Assembly: GCA_032629725.1 (NCBI GenBank)
Contig: JAFEVB010000008.1
Span: forward strand, 1,426,001-1,490,000
Direction of reading: 5' to 3'
Source: Gremmenia infestans
Taxonomy: Eukaryota > Ascomycota > Leotiomycetes > Helotiales > Hamatocanthoscyphaceae
Length of the DNA: 64,000 bases
Shown: positions 9,862 to 21,553 of the stretch, piece after piece
How positions within the stretch are numbered: the stretch's first letter is position 1
How the letters are laid out: each line of letters starts with the position of its first letter
Notes under the pieces: generated by a model
Databases searched by the model: none
Seen by the model: the letters and a program-made list of their open reading frames with translations, nothing else
Told to the model about the DNA's origin: nothing
Translations under genes and position numbers: made by a program

Positions 9862-11382
9862 CTACAGTTTAGCGTTCTCGCGGTTTTTGATACCCCCGGC
9901 AGCGGCAGCGGTTGCCGTGAAAGTCGAGTTAAGAGGACCCCATTTGATGTTAGAGTAAGTGACGGAGGCACTGGCTGAATCGGCCTCGACAGTAGCCGGA
10001 ACACCTGAGTCGGCTCCACAGGTGCCTCGAGTGACACCTGGGCTGCTGGCGTCCTTGGTTGGTGGGTAAGGGGCATCAAGCCAGAGCATGTCGGCGCTAT
10101 GGTCATCCCAGATGGACATGACGAGAACCATTCCTTTCTTGATAGCGGCACCAATTTGCTTGAGACCACCCTTAGCGGCGAACTCGTTGGTGTCCCCGAA
10201 AGCTGTCTTTTGGGCGGCACAGAAGGTGTCGGTGATGGAGTTGCCTGTAACGCCAGAAACTGTAGAGGCGGAGTTCGGAATGGTTGTGCCATCTTGGACA
10301 TAGAATCTCTTGATCTCCTGCAAGTCACCGGTTGCAGTTCCGTCAGTGGAGATGAATTGGGTAACGACTGTGAATGGCTTTGATGTATCGACAGTCAAGC
10401 CCGCGCCGTAGAAGCTGGTGTCGCCCATACGGTACGAGTTGAAATCACATCCATCAGCATCGCATAGGGAGGAATATCTCGCGCCGATTCCACAGTCGGT
10501 TCCAGAGCATCGGGTTTGTTCGGTGACGGAGCAAGGATGACTGCCAAAAACTGTTAGCCAGAGTTGGGTGACGTGACATGGGGGACCCTACGGAGTGTAG
10601 GCTGCTGAGATTTTGTTTGCCTCCCAGATATCCATCTCGTTACAGCACGTTCCATATGTTCCGAGACCAGCGTTCGCATCATTCGACGAGGGAGTCCAGC
10701 CGGCAGAGTTTGCCTGTGCGTCATCGTTAGCTCAATCGCTTCATAATGAGCATGTGGGGTCAAGATTTACCTCCCCGTTGATGAACTTGACGTCCTGGGG
10801 ACATTGGGCATCACAGTATCCAGTTCCGTATTTGGCACCCGCCAAGTTTGTCGGATACTTGGCCATTCCTCCGTCAGCATCCATTTCACTGAAGTAGAGG
10901 GCACCGTTGAGACCGCAAGGGAGATTGGAAACATCAACGTCGAAGGTGAATTCCTGGTTCATGAGCGACAATATTTGGTAGGCGGTTGTACTTCCTGCGG
11001 CCATGAGGTATGTTCGAGAACCGACGTTGGTGTTCGTGCCCTTTGTGACGAAGCTGAGCTTCAACGAGTTGCCACTCGTGGTGATACCATAGGTTCCAGA
11101 ATAGTCGGCTCCATCCAAAGCACAGTTAGCCGCACAAGTCACGGCATCTGGGCAGACAGTCGCGTTCCAAGTGTTACCAGTGTAGCAGTTGGTATACCCA
11201 ACCTTGTTGTGAAGCCATCTCCAGTTCGCATCGATGACAATGGCCGCTGAAGAGGTTGTACATCCACTGGCGGTACATTGGCTGACCTCAAGAGGTGGGT
11301 GAGTCTCAGTAGTCAAAGTACCTGCCAGCTGAGCGCGGACGGAAACCAGGAGGGCAGAGAAGGTGAGGGCGGTGGAAATCAT
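9862..11382 (-). CDS. GH7 cellobiohydrolase, secreted, no cellulose-binding module
   Basis: Three exons (11382-10771, 10713-10592, 10540-9862) with introns of 57 and 51 bp join into 470 residues. The first 17 residues (MISTALTFSALLVSVRA) form a signal peptide and Gln18 is a likely pyroglutamate, as in CBH1. The catalytic motif is intact: Glu230, Asp232 and Glu235 in NEMDIWEAN, the nucleophile and acid/base of the retaining GH7 mechanism. Many paired cysteines (TCCNEMD, DCGIGARYSSLCDADGC) fit the disulphide-rich fold. Loop-spanning sequence and the size of the catalytic domain point to a reducing-end cellobiohydrolase rather than an endoglucanase. The protein stops right after the catalytic domain, without the Ser/Thr linker and CBM1 often attached. 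It should degrade cellulose outside the cell. Confidence 0.95.
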
Positions 11383-14335
11383 AGTGAAGGACTAGTGATG
11401 CTGTTCTGGGTGATGAAGATACCATTGAGAGGAATCACTCTGCTCTTATATGTGTTCTATTAGAAAAGTCGCCTCCCCGAACTTCTTTACACCTCCACAT
11501 GTCAAGCGCCATTGGAAGATGGGGTATGGGAATGCGGGGAGGCAACCGGCGGAGTGAAAGCAGCCGGAATAGATCAAGCCCCACAGGTTGTGGCTTCGTT
11601 GAGGTGCTTCTCCTCCAATTTCCCCATATCTGATAATCTCTCCAGACTCAAGCTAAAGAAAGTATCGTCAGGTTCGGATGCGGAGGCAATGGACCCGTGG
11701 AACGGGGAAACATAAGAACGAGATGTTAAGCGATTATCATTCTCAACCAACCATAACTTAGAACGTTTCAAGTTAACTGACATGTGGTCCAACAACTTTT
11801 TCGCCTATCTTGGATTTTGCCCTAGCTCCTTATCATACTGCCAATAGGCTGTAAAGCAAGACGAGCGACTGGAAGTGGCAAGTACCTCGTGTACCTTATA
11901 CGATCATGTACTCCTGATCGAATTTTCTCAATTTTCTATATCCCCTGCTTGAAGAATCTGGATCTTCTTGATCAGCCGAGAGAAATTCTTCCGGTCTAAA
12001 ATATTCGAATCTGGTCAAAAGGGGGCATAATAAGACATCTATGCTCTGAAGAGTAAGTTACAACTTAAATGACAGAAGATATCAGGTACCATGCAAAGAC
12101 CAGGTGGTCACCAGGACATGCGCCAAGTACAGACAGACCCTGCAAGGTTCCTCGGGTGCGGGGAAACCTTACTCCATGTGCCGGATGATGGGTAAAATTC
12201 CTCTTCTAAAACAACATTCGGCTAAATCCTCTATTGAAAGGGGGACTGGTTGGAGCAGATGATTGGTCGGCAACACCCTCCCTAGGAAAAACTAAATTCC
12301 CATACTCCATTTTCTCTCTGTAACTGCGACCAAGTCATTTGATATTTTAAAAATGTTACCATGGTACACTTTCATGCAATTTTGAATCATAATTCCTATC
12401 TGGAAGCAAACCTGTATTTTCTCTCCACCCCTGTCCCAATTCACAATATTGAAATTTCTTCTTCCACTTGTGCGGTTGGCATCCCGAAGTTCCGTAACCT
12501 GGAAATTCAGAAGTATAAATGACTATTGCCCCGGATCGGAGAAACAAGGTGGGGTCTAAGTGGGATGCCATGCATTAATATTCATCTATTCAACATTCGC
12601 GGGCAGTTCTTCGGCGAACATATTCGGTCTCAGATCACCATTGCAACAGACCAATGTTTGGTGGCAATCACTAGGATTTATATTGGACGCTTTGCTCTAA
12701 TTTCGGCACGATCCGATCAAAGGAATGATTTCGATAGGATCGGCTTGAGAAAGGCCAAATATGGCAAATACCGAGATGTACATGTTTACTGATGGGGACT
12801 TCCTAGCTTTCGACTATGAACAAGTGGGGGGTGCAACTCATCTGATCACAGCACAGCCACCTAATATTGTCTCCGCTGTACTTCATAGGAAGGAGCTACA
12901 TAAGCTTATAGTATGCCTTCATTTATTCTGTTCAAGCTACAGCTAGTCGCTACCTGATCCAGAAGTCGTCCCAAAGGACTTGGAAGATCTTTTCCGCTTT
13001 CAAAGATTCTTTGCGAGCTATATTATCTTGGTTTTATAGTTTCATTGCTCCCTCATGCCGAAATAGCATTGGCAATCATGGCTTTTGAAGTACGGTTCCG
13101 TGTCGGGCTGATATTGAAATTTTGTCAACCTCTAAACATTTACTTGGTACAGACACTATCGAGCAAGTCAATGATTACGGAATCTACGTTCAGTCCACTT
13201 CCCACAAGGCAGAGTTTCGCAGAGTTTCATCAAAAACAATCGGCGTCGATACACATTTTGCCACGATCCTCTATTCCAAACGTTGAGAGACACAGCTTTA
13301 GAGAGCTTGTAATCAAATTCTCCAATGTGTGACTCCCTCAGCCTCTATGACGACAACCCTTTATGGTTTGACCCTGATCCCTTGTAGGTGTGACCCGGTC
13401 ACATTTCCCGAAGGCTGAAAGAGAAACGTGGCGAAATACTTCATCCTATCTTTCATATCTTGCAAGGGGAAATCCACTGGGTGTAACCAAGGGCGAAGTA
13501 ACGCTGAGGCTCGAGATCCTGGACACGAGTTCCAACCGGTTCGTCTTTAGTGCCGGAAATTGGGTAGGTTGAGGTAGGTGCAAGACTCAATCGTTCTATA
13601 ACGGTTTATACTCGATTTTGGTTACGATTTTGACAAAGGAGCCTAGATTCACTGAGATGACAGTGTCCATGAGCCCGAGAGCGTCGATGTCTAAGACATA
13701 GCCATAAAGATTGGGTTCTATCTAAAGGAACAAGTATATACTACAAGAAAGGTAGTTTTCTGCCACCATCAGCCTCATATGCTGAGGGTAGCTTTCGCCA
13801 GACCATGCAACGAGTCAGCGATGGCCAGCACATTATAGGTTGCATACCCGCACATGCAAGTAATATATCCCTATAGTGCCGATGCCACCGAATGCAAGAT
13901 ACACGACGGAAAGCCCTACCTCCCTAAAAGAGATATTTCAGCCCAACGTTGTATCAGGCTATCGGCTACCTTAGAAGCGAATGACCATGCATAGATCTAC
14001 ATTATGGATTTCACAGGATGAGTGAATCCACACTCTACGCCTCGCTGTCACCCGTTAGGATACCAAACTTTTGTTCAGGACAGCAGGTGGGGTGGGTGTC
14101 TGTAGGAAGATTCCCAGTGAGTATTTCTACTTTTGGGAATCTCTTCTTACGAGCAACAAGGCAGATGCAGAAAACATATAGCCATATTCGGGCCTTTTGC
14201 GGATTCTAAAGTGTTCTCTGCTCTGCTAAGTTCCAAGATCTAAGAAGCAGATTCTTCTATCCATCTATCTGTGCGTTCTAACCTTTATATTGCGCATGAC
14301 TGACGCCCATATGCTTCAAATGCAGAAAAAGAAAA
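11383..14335. other. Gene-poor region
   Basis: About 2.95 kb between the GH7 promoter and the 3' end of the SDR gene. Only short frames (up to 95 codons) exist; none shows a domain, a start context or a splice pattern that I can defend. No inverted-repeat element, long tandem repeat or transposase remnant was recognised by eye. It may be a decayed repeat, but I cannot show this. Confidence 0.5.
11440..11584 (-). promoter_or_regulatory. GH7 promoter with TATA-like box and CreA/CRE1-like sites
   Basis: On the minus strand a CATATAAG TATA-like sequence lies about 60 bp upstream of the GH7 start. Three matches to the CreA consensus SYGGRG fall within 210 bp: GTGGAG near 11493, GCGGGG near 11534 (plus strand) and GTGGGG near 11579. 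Clustered CreA sites are typical of glucose-repressed cellulase genes. The consensus is short, so individual hits can be chance. Confidence 0.4.
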
Positions 14336-15617
14336 TCAATAAGTCGCCGGAAGCATGCTCAACCTTCCACCATCGAGTAACAGCACGTTACCCGTGCAGT
14401 AAGCTCCTGCTTTACTTGTGAGGAAAAGGATCGCCCCTGCCATATCTTCTTCCGTTCCTACTCGCTCTAGAGGAATCTTATCACGTGGAAAGATCCCGTT
14501 GCCGATTATGGGTGCGGCCAAGTCTGAGGGGAACACTTGGGAAGAGTCAGCAAGCAAATCCGGCAAAGTCGAGAGCGAATCAAAGTGCCCAGCAGCAGAG
14601 GCTATGAAGTTGATCTTCAATGGTCGCGTAGCCATGTTATATATCGCAGCTGATCTGACCCAACACTTAAAACTCGAAATACAGACTTACGGCCGGGAGC
14701 GAGAACATTTGATCGAATACCCAGAGGAGCCAAGCCCGTAGCCAGCTGCTTCATCATATGCGTGGTAGCCGCTTTGCTTTCCTACCCCAACGAATTAGCA
14801 AGCTAAAAGGCTGGTATTTGGAAAGCTGCGAGACTTAGGAGTTGTCTCAGGAGCTTGCATCTAGGTCCGAATAGAAGAGAGTGGGATTTTAGTAAGGAAT
14901 TAAGCCTACCCCATACGCGTATCCGCCAGGCGTAGATCTGTTAAACCCAGCAAGACTGCCCGTACCAATGACCTGACTCTTTTGCTCAACATTCCCCTTC
15001 TTATTCCCCTCATCCAACAGTCCCAAGAATGCGATAATGGTATACCATACCGCCGTCGTATTCAGCTTGAACGTGTCCAAATGTTCCTCGAAGGGCGTCT
15101 CTCCATATGCTTTTTGGAAGTCTGCTACTGATTTAATTTCTGCTTGTGGCATCGCCGATTGAGGCTGAAAATCCACAAAGTCAGAAATGCTTCAGCGTGA
15201 CTGATTTAAAGGAGATAAGAATCTCCTGAAAAGAATTCAAAGTTGCTTACGCCTAACATGCCTGAGTTGGCGATTAAGAGATTGATGTATCCGACTTCAG
15301 ATTGGATGGTAGAGACAACAGAGGCGAGGGCTTCTTTAGAGGTGACGTCGCCTACGATGGGGAATATGTTGTTCGTTGAGACAGATTGGGACGCTTTCTC
15401 AAGTACATCTTTGCGGCGACCGATAATGTAGATTTTGTGGGCCCCGTTGAGGGCTAAAGCTCTTGCCATCATGAGGCCGATACCTGCGTATTATCCGTTA
15501 TTTCAGGCATAGATTCACTTGAAGAAATGGAAGAGTACCTGATCCGCCTCCTGTGATAACGGCAACGAGGCCATTGACGTTGAAGAGATTGGGAGCCTGG
15601 ATTGAAGTGGTAGCCAT
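14336..15617 (-). CDS. Short-chain dehydrogenase/reductase (SDR), five exons
   Basis: Exons 15617-15539, 15483-15251, 15164-14910, 14781-14691 and 14535-14336 join in frame into 285 residues. The NAD(P)-binding glycine motif spans the first intron (TGGGSGIG). The ANSG motif replaces the usual NNAG, and the catalytic Tyr-x3-Lys is formed across the third intron (YAYG|ESKAA). The last intron uses an AAG acceptor; the joined text APGLFPSDLAAPIIG then follows the usual SDR course, whereas starting at the downstream ATG 14635 would lose it. The C-terminus has the common GAYCTGNVLLLDGGR motif. Substrate cannot be inferred. The gene diverges from the PEBP gene across 777 bp. Confidence 0.85.
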
Positions 15618-16394
15618 GTTGAAGGATGGGTCTAGAACAATAGAGGAGAGGGAACAGTGAGCAGTATATGTAATAATTGTGCAGGTAGTAATCTTCAGCC
15701 CTGGAATTATCATGTAATGCAGTATAGGGACATCCCACTTCTGATCTGCGTCGGAACAACCCCGGAAAAGGAAAATTAACCACTCAGAACTCAGCTTTTG
15801 TGAGCGTTAACTTCATCAAATGTTTATTATTCGTTTCTTCTCTAAACGAATCGCGAGATTTCCAGGGAACCCATCCCCCCTTTCCGTCCTCGCTAAGCTA
15901 CAGTAGTTAATTCTGTCAGATAATCACGGGACCGCAAAACTTGGCTTCTGCATCCACATAGTAGCACTCGTACATTATCTGAATTATATGCAGAGAATAT
16001 CATAATGGTATAGTGCATATTTTGGGACAATTATGCCAACTCAAGTTCAATGACCTAGGAACGTGTGTTGCCATGTGTACACGTGATATGCCTTCCTCGC
16101 TCGGGCTTAATCGGCAGCTTACGAAAACCCCGCCAATAAGCACGCCGAGCCTCAAGGAAAGCTCGCCGACGATGACCGATATACGCTTATGACCAAACTT
16201 ATATAAACAAGCCTTAAAGCAGAGAGAGAAATGACTGATTTTATTCACGTTTACCAGAAGGAAGAATCTTCCATCTCCAGTGCATCTGTGTTCAGCAAAC
16301 CCTAAGATTGAAACCCTACTTACTTCTATCTCTATCACTATCTATATCTCTACCTTTACTCTTCCCTCTACCTGTACACATACAGAAAGCCAAA
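15618..16394. other. Divergent promoter region SDR / PEBP
   Basis: No gene supported. It should hold both promoters. A CACGTG-containing sequence (TACACGTGATAT) occurs near 16077. Confidence 0.5.
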
Positions 16395-17145
16395 ATGGAG
16401 TACCTAGAACGCACGATCTCCTACCTAACCATCAACCTCCGCGCCCACGACCCAAAACTCTTCACCCGTCCCCACGGCCCCGTCCCCGCCTTCACCACCC
16501 CCTCCCCCAGCCCATCGCCAACAATCCCCATGACCTCCCCAACATGCGGTCCCAGCGGCTCCATCATGGCCGTGCAATACACGCAGGACGGCGCTGATAC
16601 CTTCCCAACACTAACCTGGACGCTGCCCTCTTCCCTGGCCCCGGAACGCGTAAAAGAATACCTGCTCGTGATTCAAGACCCCGACGCGCCGCTGCCGAGC
16701 CCGATTACTCACGGCGTTTTCTACGGTATACCGCCGGGAAAAACTACCGTTGCGCAGGAGGATTTGGTGGAGACGGGTAGGGGGAATGAGTTGGGTGGCG
16801 GGTTTAGGTATGGGATGAATAGGAGGGGTACGGTTTATGCGGGGCCTAGGCCGTTGAGAGGTGTATGTTTATCGTCTGCCCAGATATATTCCTGCGCTGG
16901 TTCGGGGGAGTCATGATTAGTGCTTGGATTTCCGTTGTGACTGAGTAATGATTGCTGACCTTGAGACTGTCTCCTTGTAGCATGGTGAGCATAGGTATTT
17001 TTACCAACTGATTGCTTTAGGGGAGGGTTTGGATGTGGGGAAGATGAGCAAGGTTGCTACGCTGGAGGAAATTGGGAGGGAGGTATCCGTTGAGGGGCGC
17101 ATGTTAGCTTGGGGGGAGTGGATTGGTGTTGCGGAGAGGAAATAG
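16395..17145 (+). CDS. Phosphatidylethanolamine-binding protein (PEBP/RKIP) family
   Basis: Two exons, 16395-16862 and 16981-17145, split by a 118-bp intron after AGA GGT; the joined protein has 210 residues. The conserved PEBP blocks are present: DPDAPLPSPITHGVFYGIPP (ligand pocket, with the Asp-x-Asp-x-Pro and the His) and GPRPLRG|HGEHRYFYQL, in which the HGxHRYxF-type second motif is rebuilt only by the splice. That rebuild supports the donor at 16863 rather than other nearby GT sites. The start is the ATG at 16395; the upstream in-frame extension has no ATG. Family members bind anionic ligands or phospholipids and can inhibit proteases or kinases, and the fungal role is usually unknown. 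Confidence 0.9.
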
Positions 17146-17446
17146 GGGGAACATGGGAGTGGGGAGTCAGTTGTCATCATGCTTGAATACCCAATCTGTG
17201 TTTTATCAAGTTTTGATATCCTAAGCCGGGACATTTTTTTCCAGTGAAAGTTTCTAGGCGTACTTGGAAGCTCAGCTCAGCTGATTGGATTGCAGGATAG
17301 AGACAAGTTTTACTCTGTGAGCGGCTAGTTTATGGGTATAGTTGTTAGGCTCTGTCAATTCATGTTTCTGAAGCCGTAGTCCAGTATCAATAATACAATG
17401 GCCTGCCTCTGTTGTGGGTGGCCCAATGCCCTGCCATAGCTTGCAA
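17146..17446. other. Convergent spacer PEBP / NSE2
   Basis: About 300 bp of 3' flanks; nothing else seen. Confidence 0.6.
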
Positions 17447-18977
17447 TCACTCCTCATCCATAGCTTCAACATCATCGTCCGGCAGCTCTGTTGGACGACT
17501 AGGTGCCATACTTGGGCCCCGGCTCTTCTGTCTCTCTCTCTTTATCCTCGCAATTTTCTGTCTTTTTTCATCATCATCGCTATTAGTGGGTGAGGGACTG
17601 TCGTCGTTGATGGACGTTGCGCGCTTCTTTCTAGGAGCGTCGTCTTCGTCATCTTCATCTCCTATTTCCTCTCGTTTCCTTGCACGCTCAACCTTCCGAC
17701 GAATGACTGCATCATCGTAGAAGTCTTCGGGCCCAAGCATCTAGAAACATGTTAATCTCTGCACTCATCAATATTGAAAGGACTTGGACTTACAACATCA
17801 CATCCTGTTGTAATGCATTTGACCTGCTTTGTCCTACGCCCAGGCTGACCAGGAGTCGCGAAATGGGTACCATCGGTTTCGATATAGCGCAGGATGGCTT
17901 TCTTCTCGAAGGTATGTTTGCATTTGTTGCTAGTAAATGGTTCCTCGAAGATCCCCAAGGTGAATGGACATCTCAAGTTCGTTGTCGCTCTTTGGATGAC
18001 TATATCACCATCAGAATCGTCGGCATTGCTTGTATTGTCCGTGGTGTTATTTCGACGTCTGCGAGAGCTGAATCCTTGGGTGGCATTGTCCTCTGGGAAC
18101 CATGTCCTTGTGTGAGGAACTGGGGGCGCGTCATCACCAGGATGTTGAGCATCATGAATAACTTGTTTGAACAGCCTGTAATCGTTCACATCATATCTAG
18201 AGCGGTTTATATTAGTCTTCGATACGTTATCCCGGATAGGCAGGCGGTAAGTTACCTTTCTAACATGCTTTTCGACGAATACTGGGTCAGATAATCCTGC
18301 TTGGCTTTCCGCAGAAGCTCGACAGCACTGAGAACCTCCTGGTCCTCAGCGGGAGAGCCATCGCCGTCTTGGCTTGCATCTTCTTCCCCGTTCTCTTCGT
18401 CGTCCTCCCGATGACCCCTTGCTCTCCGATGTCTAGACGCACGAGGCTGAACGACAGGTACCGCAGCTATATTGCCACTGACCTCGGTCATTAAGGCGTC
18501 TTGCATTGCAAGTTCGTCACCATAATCAATCAGCTCGCGCAGTGATTTCTCTGCCTTAGCAGTCAAGTCGCCGACTTCTCTCTCCATGAATCTAGCCTGG
18601 CTCTCCATCTCGTTCTGCACGTCGGTCTTATCTTCGTCGCCCTGGCCAGCCTGACGTCTCTTCTCCTCGCCTCTGCGGACCAAGTCCTGGCGAATTGTAA
18701 GCTGATCGTTGATTTCCGTAGCGCAGGTTGTTATGGCTTTGATCGCACCCCCGAGATGTTTCTTGTACTTGGAGTAGTCATGGTTCGTCCGTAGACTGTC
18801 GAGATCTCGTTGTGCGGCCTGCGTCAGAGGAAAATTGGGAGGCTCATATGGGGGAAGAGCGACTGGTTGACGAGCAGGCGCATCGCGTTGGCGGGCACTC
18901 CCACTTCCGCGCGGAGCTGGAGATGATTCTTGATTGTTCACGCGAGAGCGTGATACCAGGTGGCGGCGGGAAGACAT
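17447..18977 (-). CDS. nse2: Nse2/Mms21-like E3 SUMO ligase of the SMC5/6 complex
   Basis: Exons 18977-18256, 18196-17794 and 17740-17447 join into 472 residues; introns of 59 and 53 bp are in phase. A C-terminal SP-RING is clear: Cys317 (LRCPFTL), Cys333 and His335 (NKCKHTF), Cys368 and Cys373 (VKCITTGC), followed across the second intron by MLGPEDFYDDAVIRRKVER. This Cys-Cys-His-Cys-Cys layout is the zf-Nse type of Siz/PIAS RING. The N-terminal half contains helices that fit the Smc5-binding region, while a RRARGHREDDEE-type acidic linker separates it from the RING. The last 70 residues are acidic and basic low-complexity. The protein should sumoylate chromatin proteins during DNA repair as part of SMC5/6. 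Longer than yeast Mms21 (267 residues), mainly through linkers. Confidence 0.9.
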
Positions 18978-21553
18978 TCGGACGAGGTAGAATATGATTG
19001 TGAGATTTTGAAGTTTGATTATTGACTGTCAGCTAAAGTGAACGCGTCGCGTTGAGGCTGCAACGCGCTAGACTTAGTCTAGTACAAGGGAGTTTGCTAT
19101 CAAGAAGCTTCGATTGAAATGGCTCGCTATGGTGTTTTTATATTTGGAATTGCCAATGCGGTTCCAATTCTGTTAACATTTGACATGCCATACAAATCTA
19201 AACTAGACAGAGATATAAAGTACGAGGTACAACACAACCTCAGTATTAAAGTAAGAAGGTGGGGATGTACCGCCAAGAGCGGTCCGTGCTTTGGCTCGAC
19301 CCGTACCCGTTAAAACACATCTACATCTCGCAAAAAGCTGTTAATCGCACAGCGGAAGTAAACAGCACGCACCTGCTGCGAATTGGTTATCGCTTGCTCA
19401 TTATATACTTGCTTTACATTTGAATAATCGTAGGTTCTCAATCCGTCGGTTTTCGAAGAAGTCTCGGTTCGTTTACATTACCTTGACTCGGGTACGAAGC
19501 ACAGCCTCATTTCAAAAGGATTCTGAATTTTGGACTGCTACCTTTCGGTTTTTCGGTATTTTTCTTGAATATATAGAATGAAAAGTTGGCGCCTTAAGTA
19601 TTCGATCTCAGCTTTACTCTCCGTGCTGGATGGAGTAAATTTATGGACTAGATTTAATGGAAGTTTGACGAGATGTAGGATACCTTGCCAGTTTCTCTGC
19701 TTTTTCAAGTGCAAGTAACAGTTTATACTGATAATATACAGTAAATATTGACGACCTCATGCGACTAACTTATACTTAAAACTTGAGCCGTCCTTCTAAG
19801 CGTTGGATTGCTTAACATGGGTACTTTTGTAACATTACAAGAACAGACAAATCTACACTCTAGCCCAGTGACCTCGTGTTACAATGGCATGCGTTACAAG
19901 TACTTTGGTTTAAATTCATGAAAATAAGATCTCTACTTGTTAACACGTCCAGTCTTCCATGGTCACATAATTTACTATATTGGGTTGGCTAATACGTTAC
20001 GCAAGCACATGTTCGATCTACATGGCCAACAAGATAAAAACATGCTTCGATTAGCGACTGCTGCACAGGCGCACAAGGCGCTCTGTTCTCTGCTTCATCC
20101 ATGTATGCATTTGAAGTAAATTAAATTAAAGTATTAGGTGGAGACGTAATTTTCCGGGGACAAGTCTACATTTATTAATTAGCTCCGTGCTCCGCAAGGC
20201 AAGGTACCTACATAACAGAGTCTTGCCCGCCGGCACAAAAAGCAAAAGGCTATCGGAATGACCGAGTGTTTGACAGGGTTTAGAGCGCGGCGGCTTATCT
20301 TATCGACGGCAGGCGTACTCCGTACAGTACTGTACATAGGTAAGTGTGCGTAAACTAGGGGCGCGGATTGGCGTAGACAGGCCGCGGAAAGACAAGCCTT
20401 TTTGTAACGGGAAACGGGAAGCGTGTATGTTAGTGGAAGACAGCGCGAGGGGAGTGTTTGACCGAGGTACTTACGTCACCAATAACGAGTGGGCCGCTGA
20501 ATTTGATGGTGGGTGGTTGGCATCATGGGATCTTATTTTCTATAGTCTGTAGGGGAAGCATAGGTTGAGGTGAGTTGGCAGTGTTTTTGGAGGCTTGACC
20601 AAGTAAAGGAATCGTGAAGTGGGAGCACAAGGGAGGTTTTAAATCTCTGGCAGGGTGGTAGGGTAGGGCATGGTACCTCCGTACTGTACGGAGTACGAAC
20701 TCGAGTAGCTTTGATATGGGGGTGGTGTAATGTTACCTGTGCTAAGGTCGTACTGTGGCACGTGCTGTGCGGGAGGGGGAGGAGCTTGGCTTGGAGTAAA
20801 GATCCTGACTGAAGGATCAAAAAAAAACTTCATCTTTCTGCTCGTGAGATAGAAGAAGGAGACGCAGGCTTTATCGCAACGAGGTCGAACTCGCGATAAT
20901 TCAGTTGTGAACTTGATCAGTAGCAAGTCCTTCACTACCTCCTACAGTAGTAGCATGTGCAATGCAATGAGCGTTCGATAGATGGATTCTATTCGGGGTC
21001 TACAAGGCTCTGACGACAAGGTTCACACACCCCACATATTCGGGATGTAAAGTTAATGGGCTGGGCTCGTTTACGAAAGAACCCTACCAAACGTGGTTGA
21101 AGCTTTTGATCAAGCGTATCTCAGGGTATGTAGTCAGCCCTGCCATTGGTGAAGACTCCCATGCTAGGTCACTAAGAAGCTTCTCTATCTCTACGGAGGA
21201 GTACTGTATGTCGCGCTTGCCGGATGCTGCATCACTTCCCTGTCAGCTCTTGTTAGTAGATCCACTACCAAGATAGCAAGCAGCATTACATGGGTAAGGT
21301 TGGTACCTAGGTAGGTATTGTGAAGCTTGTCAATATTCACCCCCATTATTATTCCCCATCCCATCCTCTGTTCTTAAATACCTACTACTCTCGTGTCCAA
21401 ATCATATTGTTAACTCCCCTTATTATCCTTTTATCCCCCCTTACTTGATTGTAGCTCTCGCAGCTGCCCTGCCCATACCCCTCCTCACTTTGCCTACCCC
21501 TCACTCCTAATTCTTCTTCGAATTTTTTGATCCCTCCCTCTACCACCACCGCG
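18978..21553. other. Gene-poor spacer NSE2 / GIT1-like transporter
   Basis: About 2.6 kb with no supported gene. It contains two TACTCCGTA-type motifs (20316 and 20687), the second within a near-perfect inverted repeat (20677-20693, CTCCGTAC-T-GTACGGAG), and a TACCTAGGTA palindrome at 21304. A Pro/Tyr-rich minus-strand frame at 20639-20935 is not convincing as a gene. The last 150 bp are pyrimidine-rich and fit the promoter or 5' UTR of the transporter. Confidence 0.5.

Noticed and set aside
14018..14209. Short plus-strand frame in the gene-poor region
   Set aside because: No start context, no recognised protein.
14543..14690. SDR terminal exon beginning at the ATG 14635
   Set aside because: Would lose the conserved APGLFPSD; the 152-bp intron with AAG acceptor restores the usual SDR sequence.
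20639..20935. 98-codon minus-strand frame rich in Pro and Tyr
   Set aside because: No conserved feature, no splice context; could be real but not supportable.
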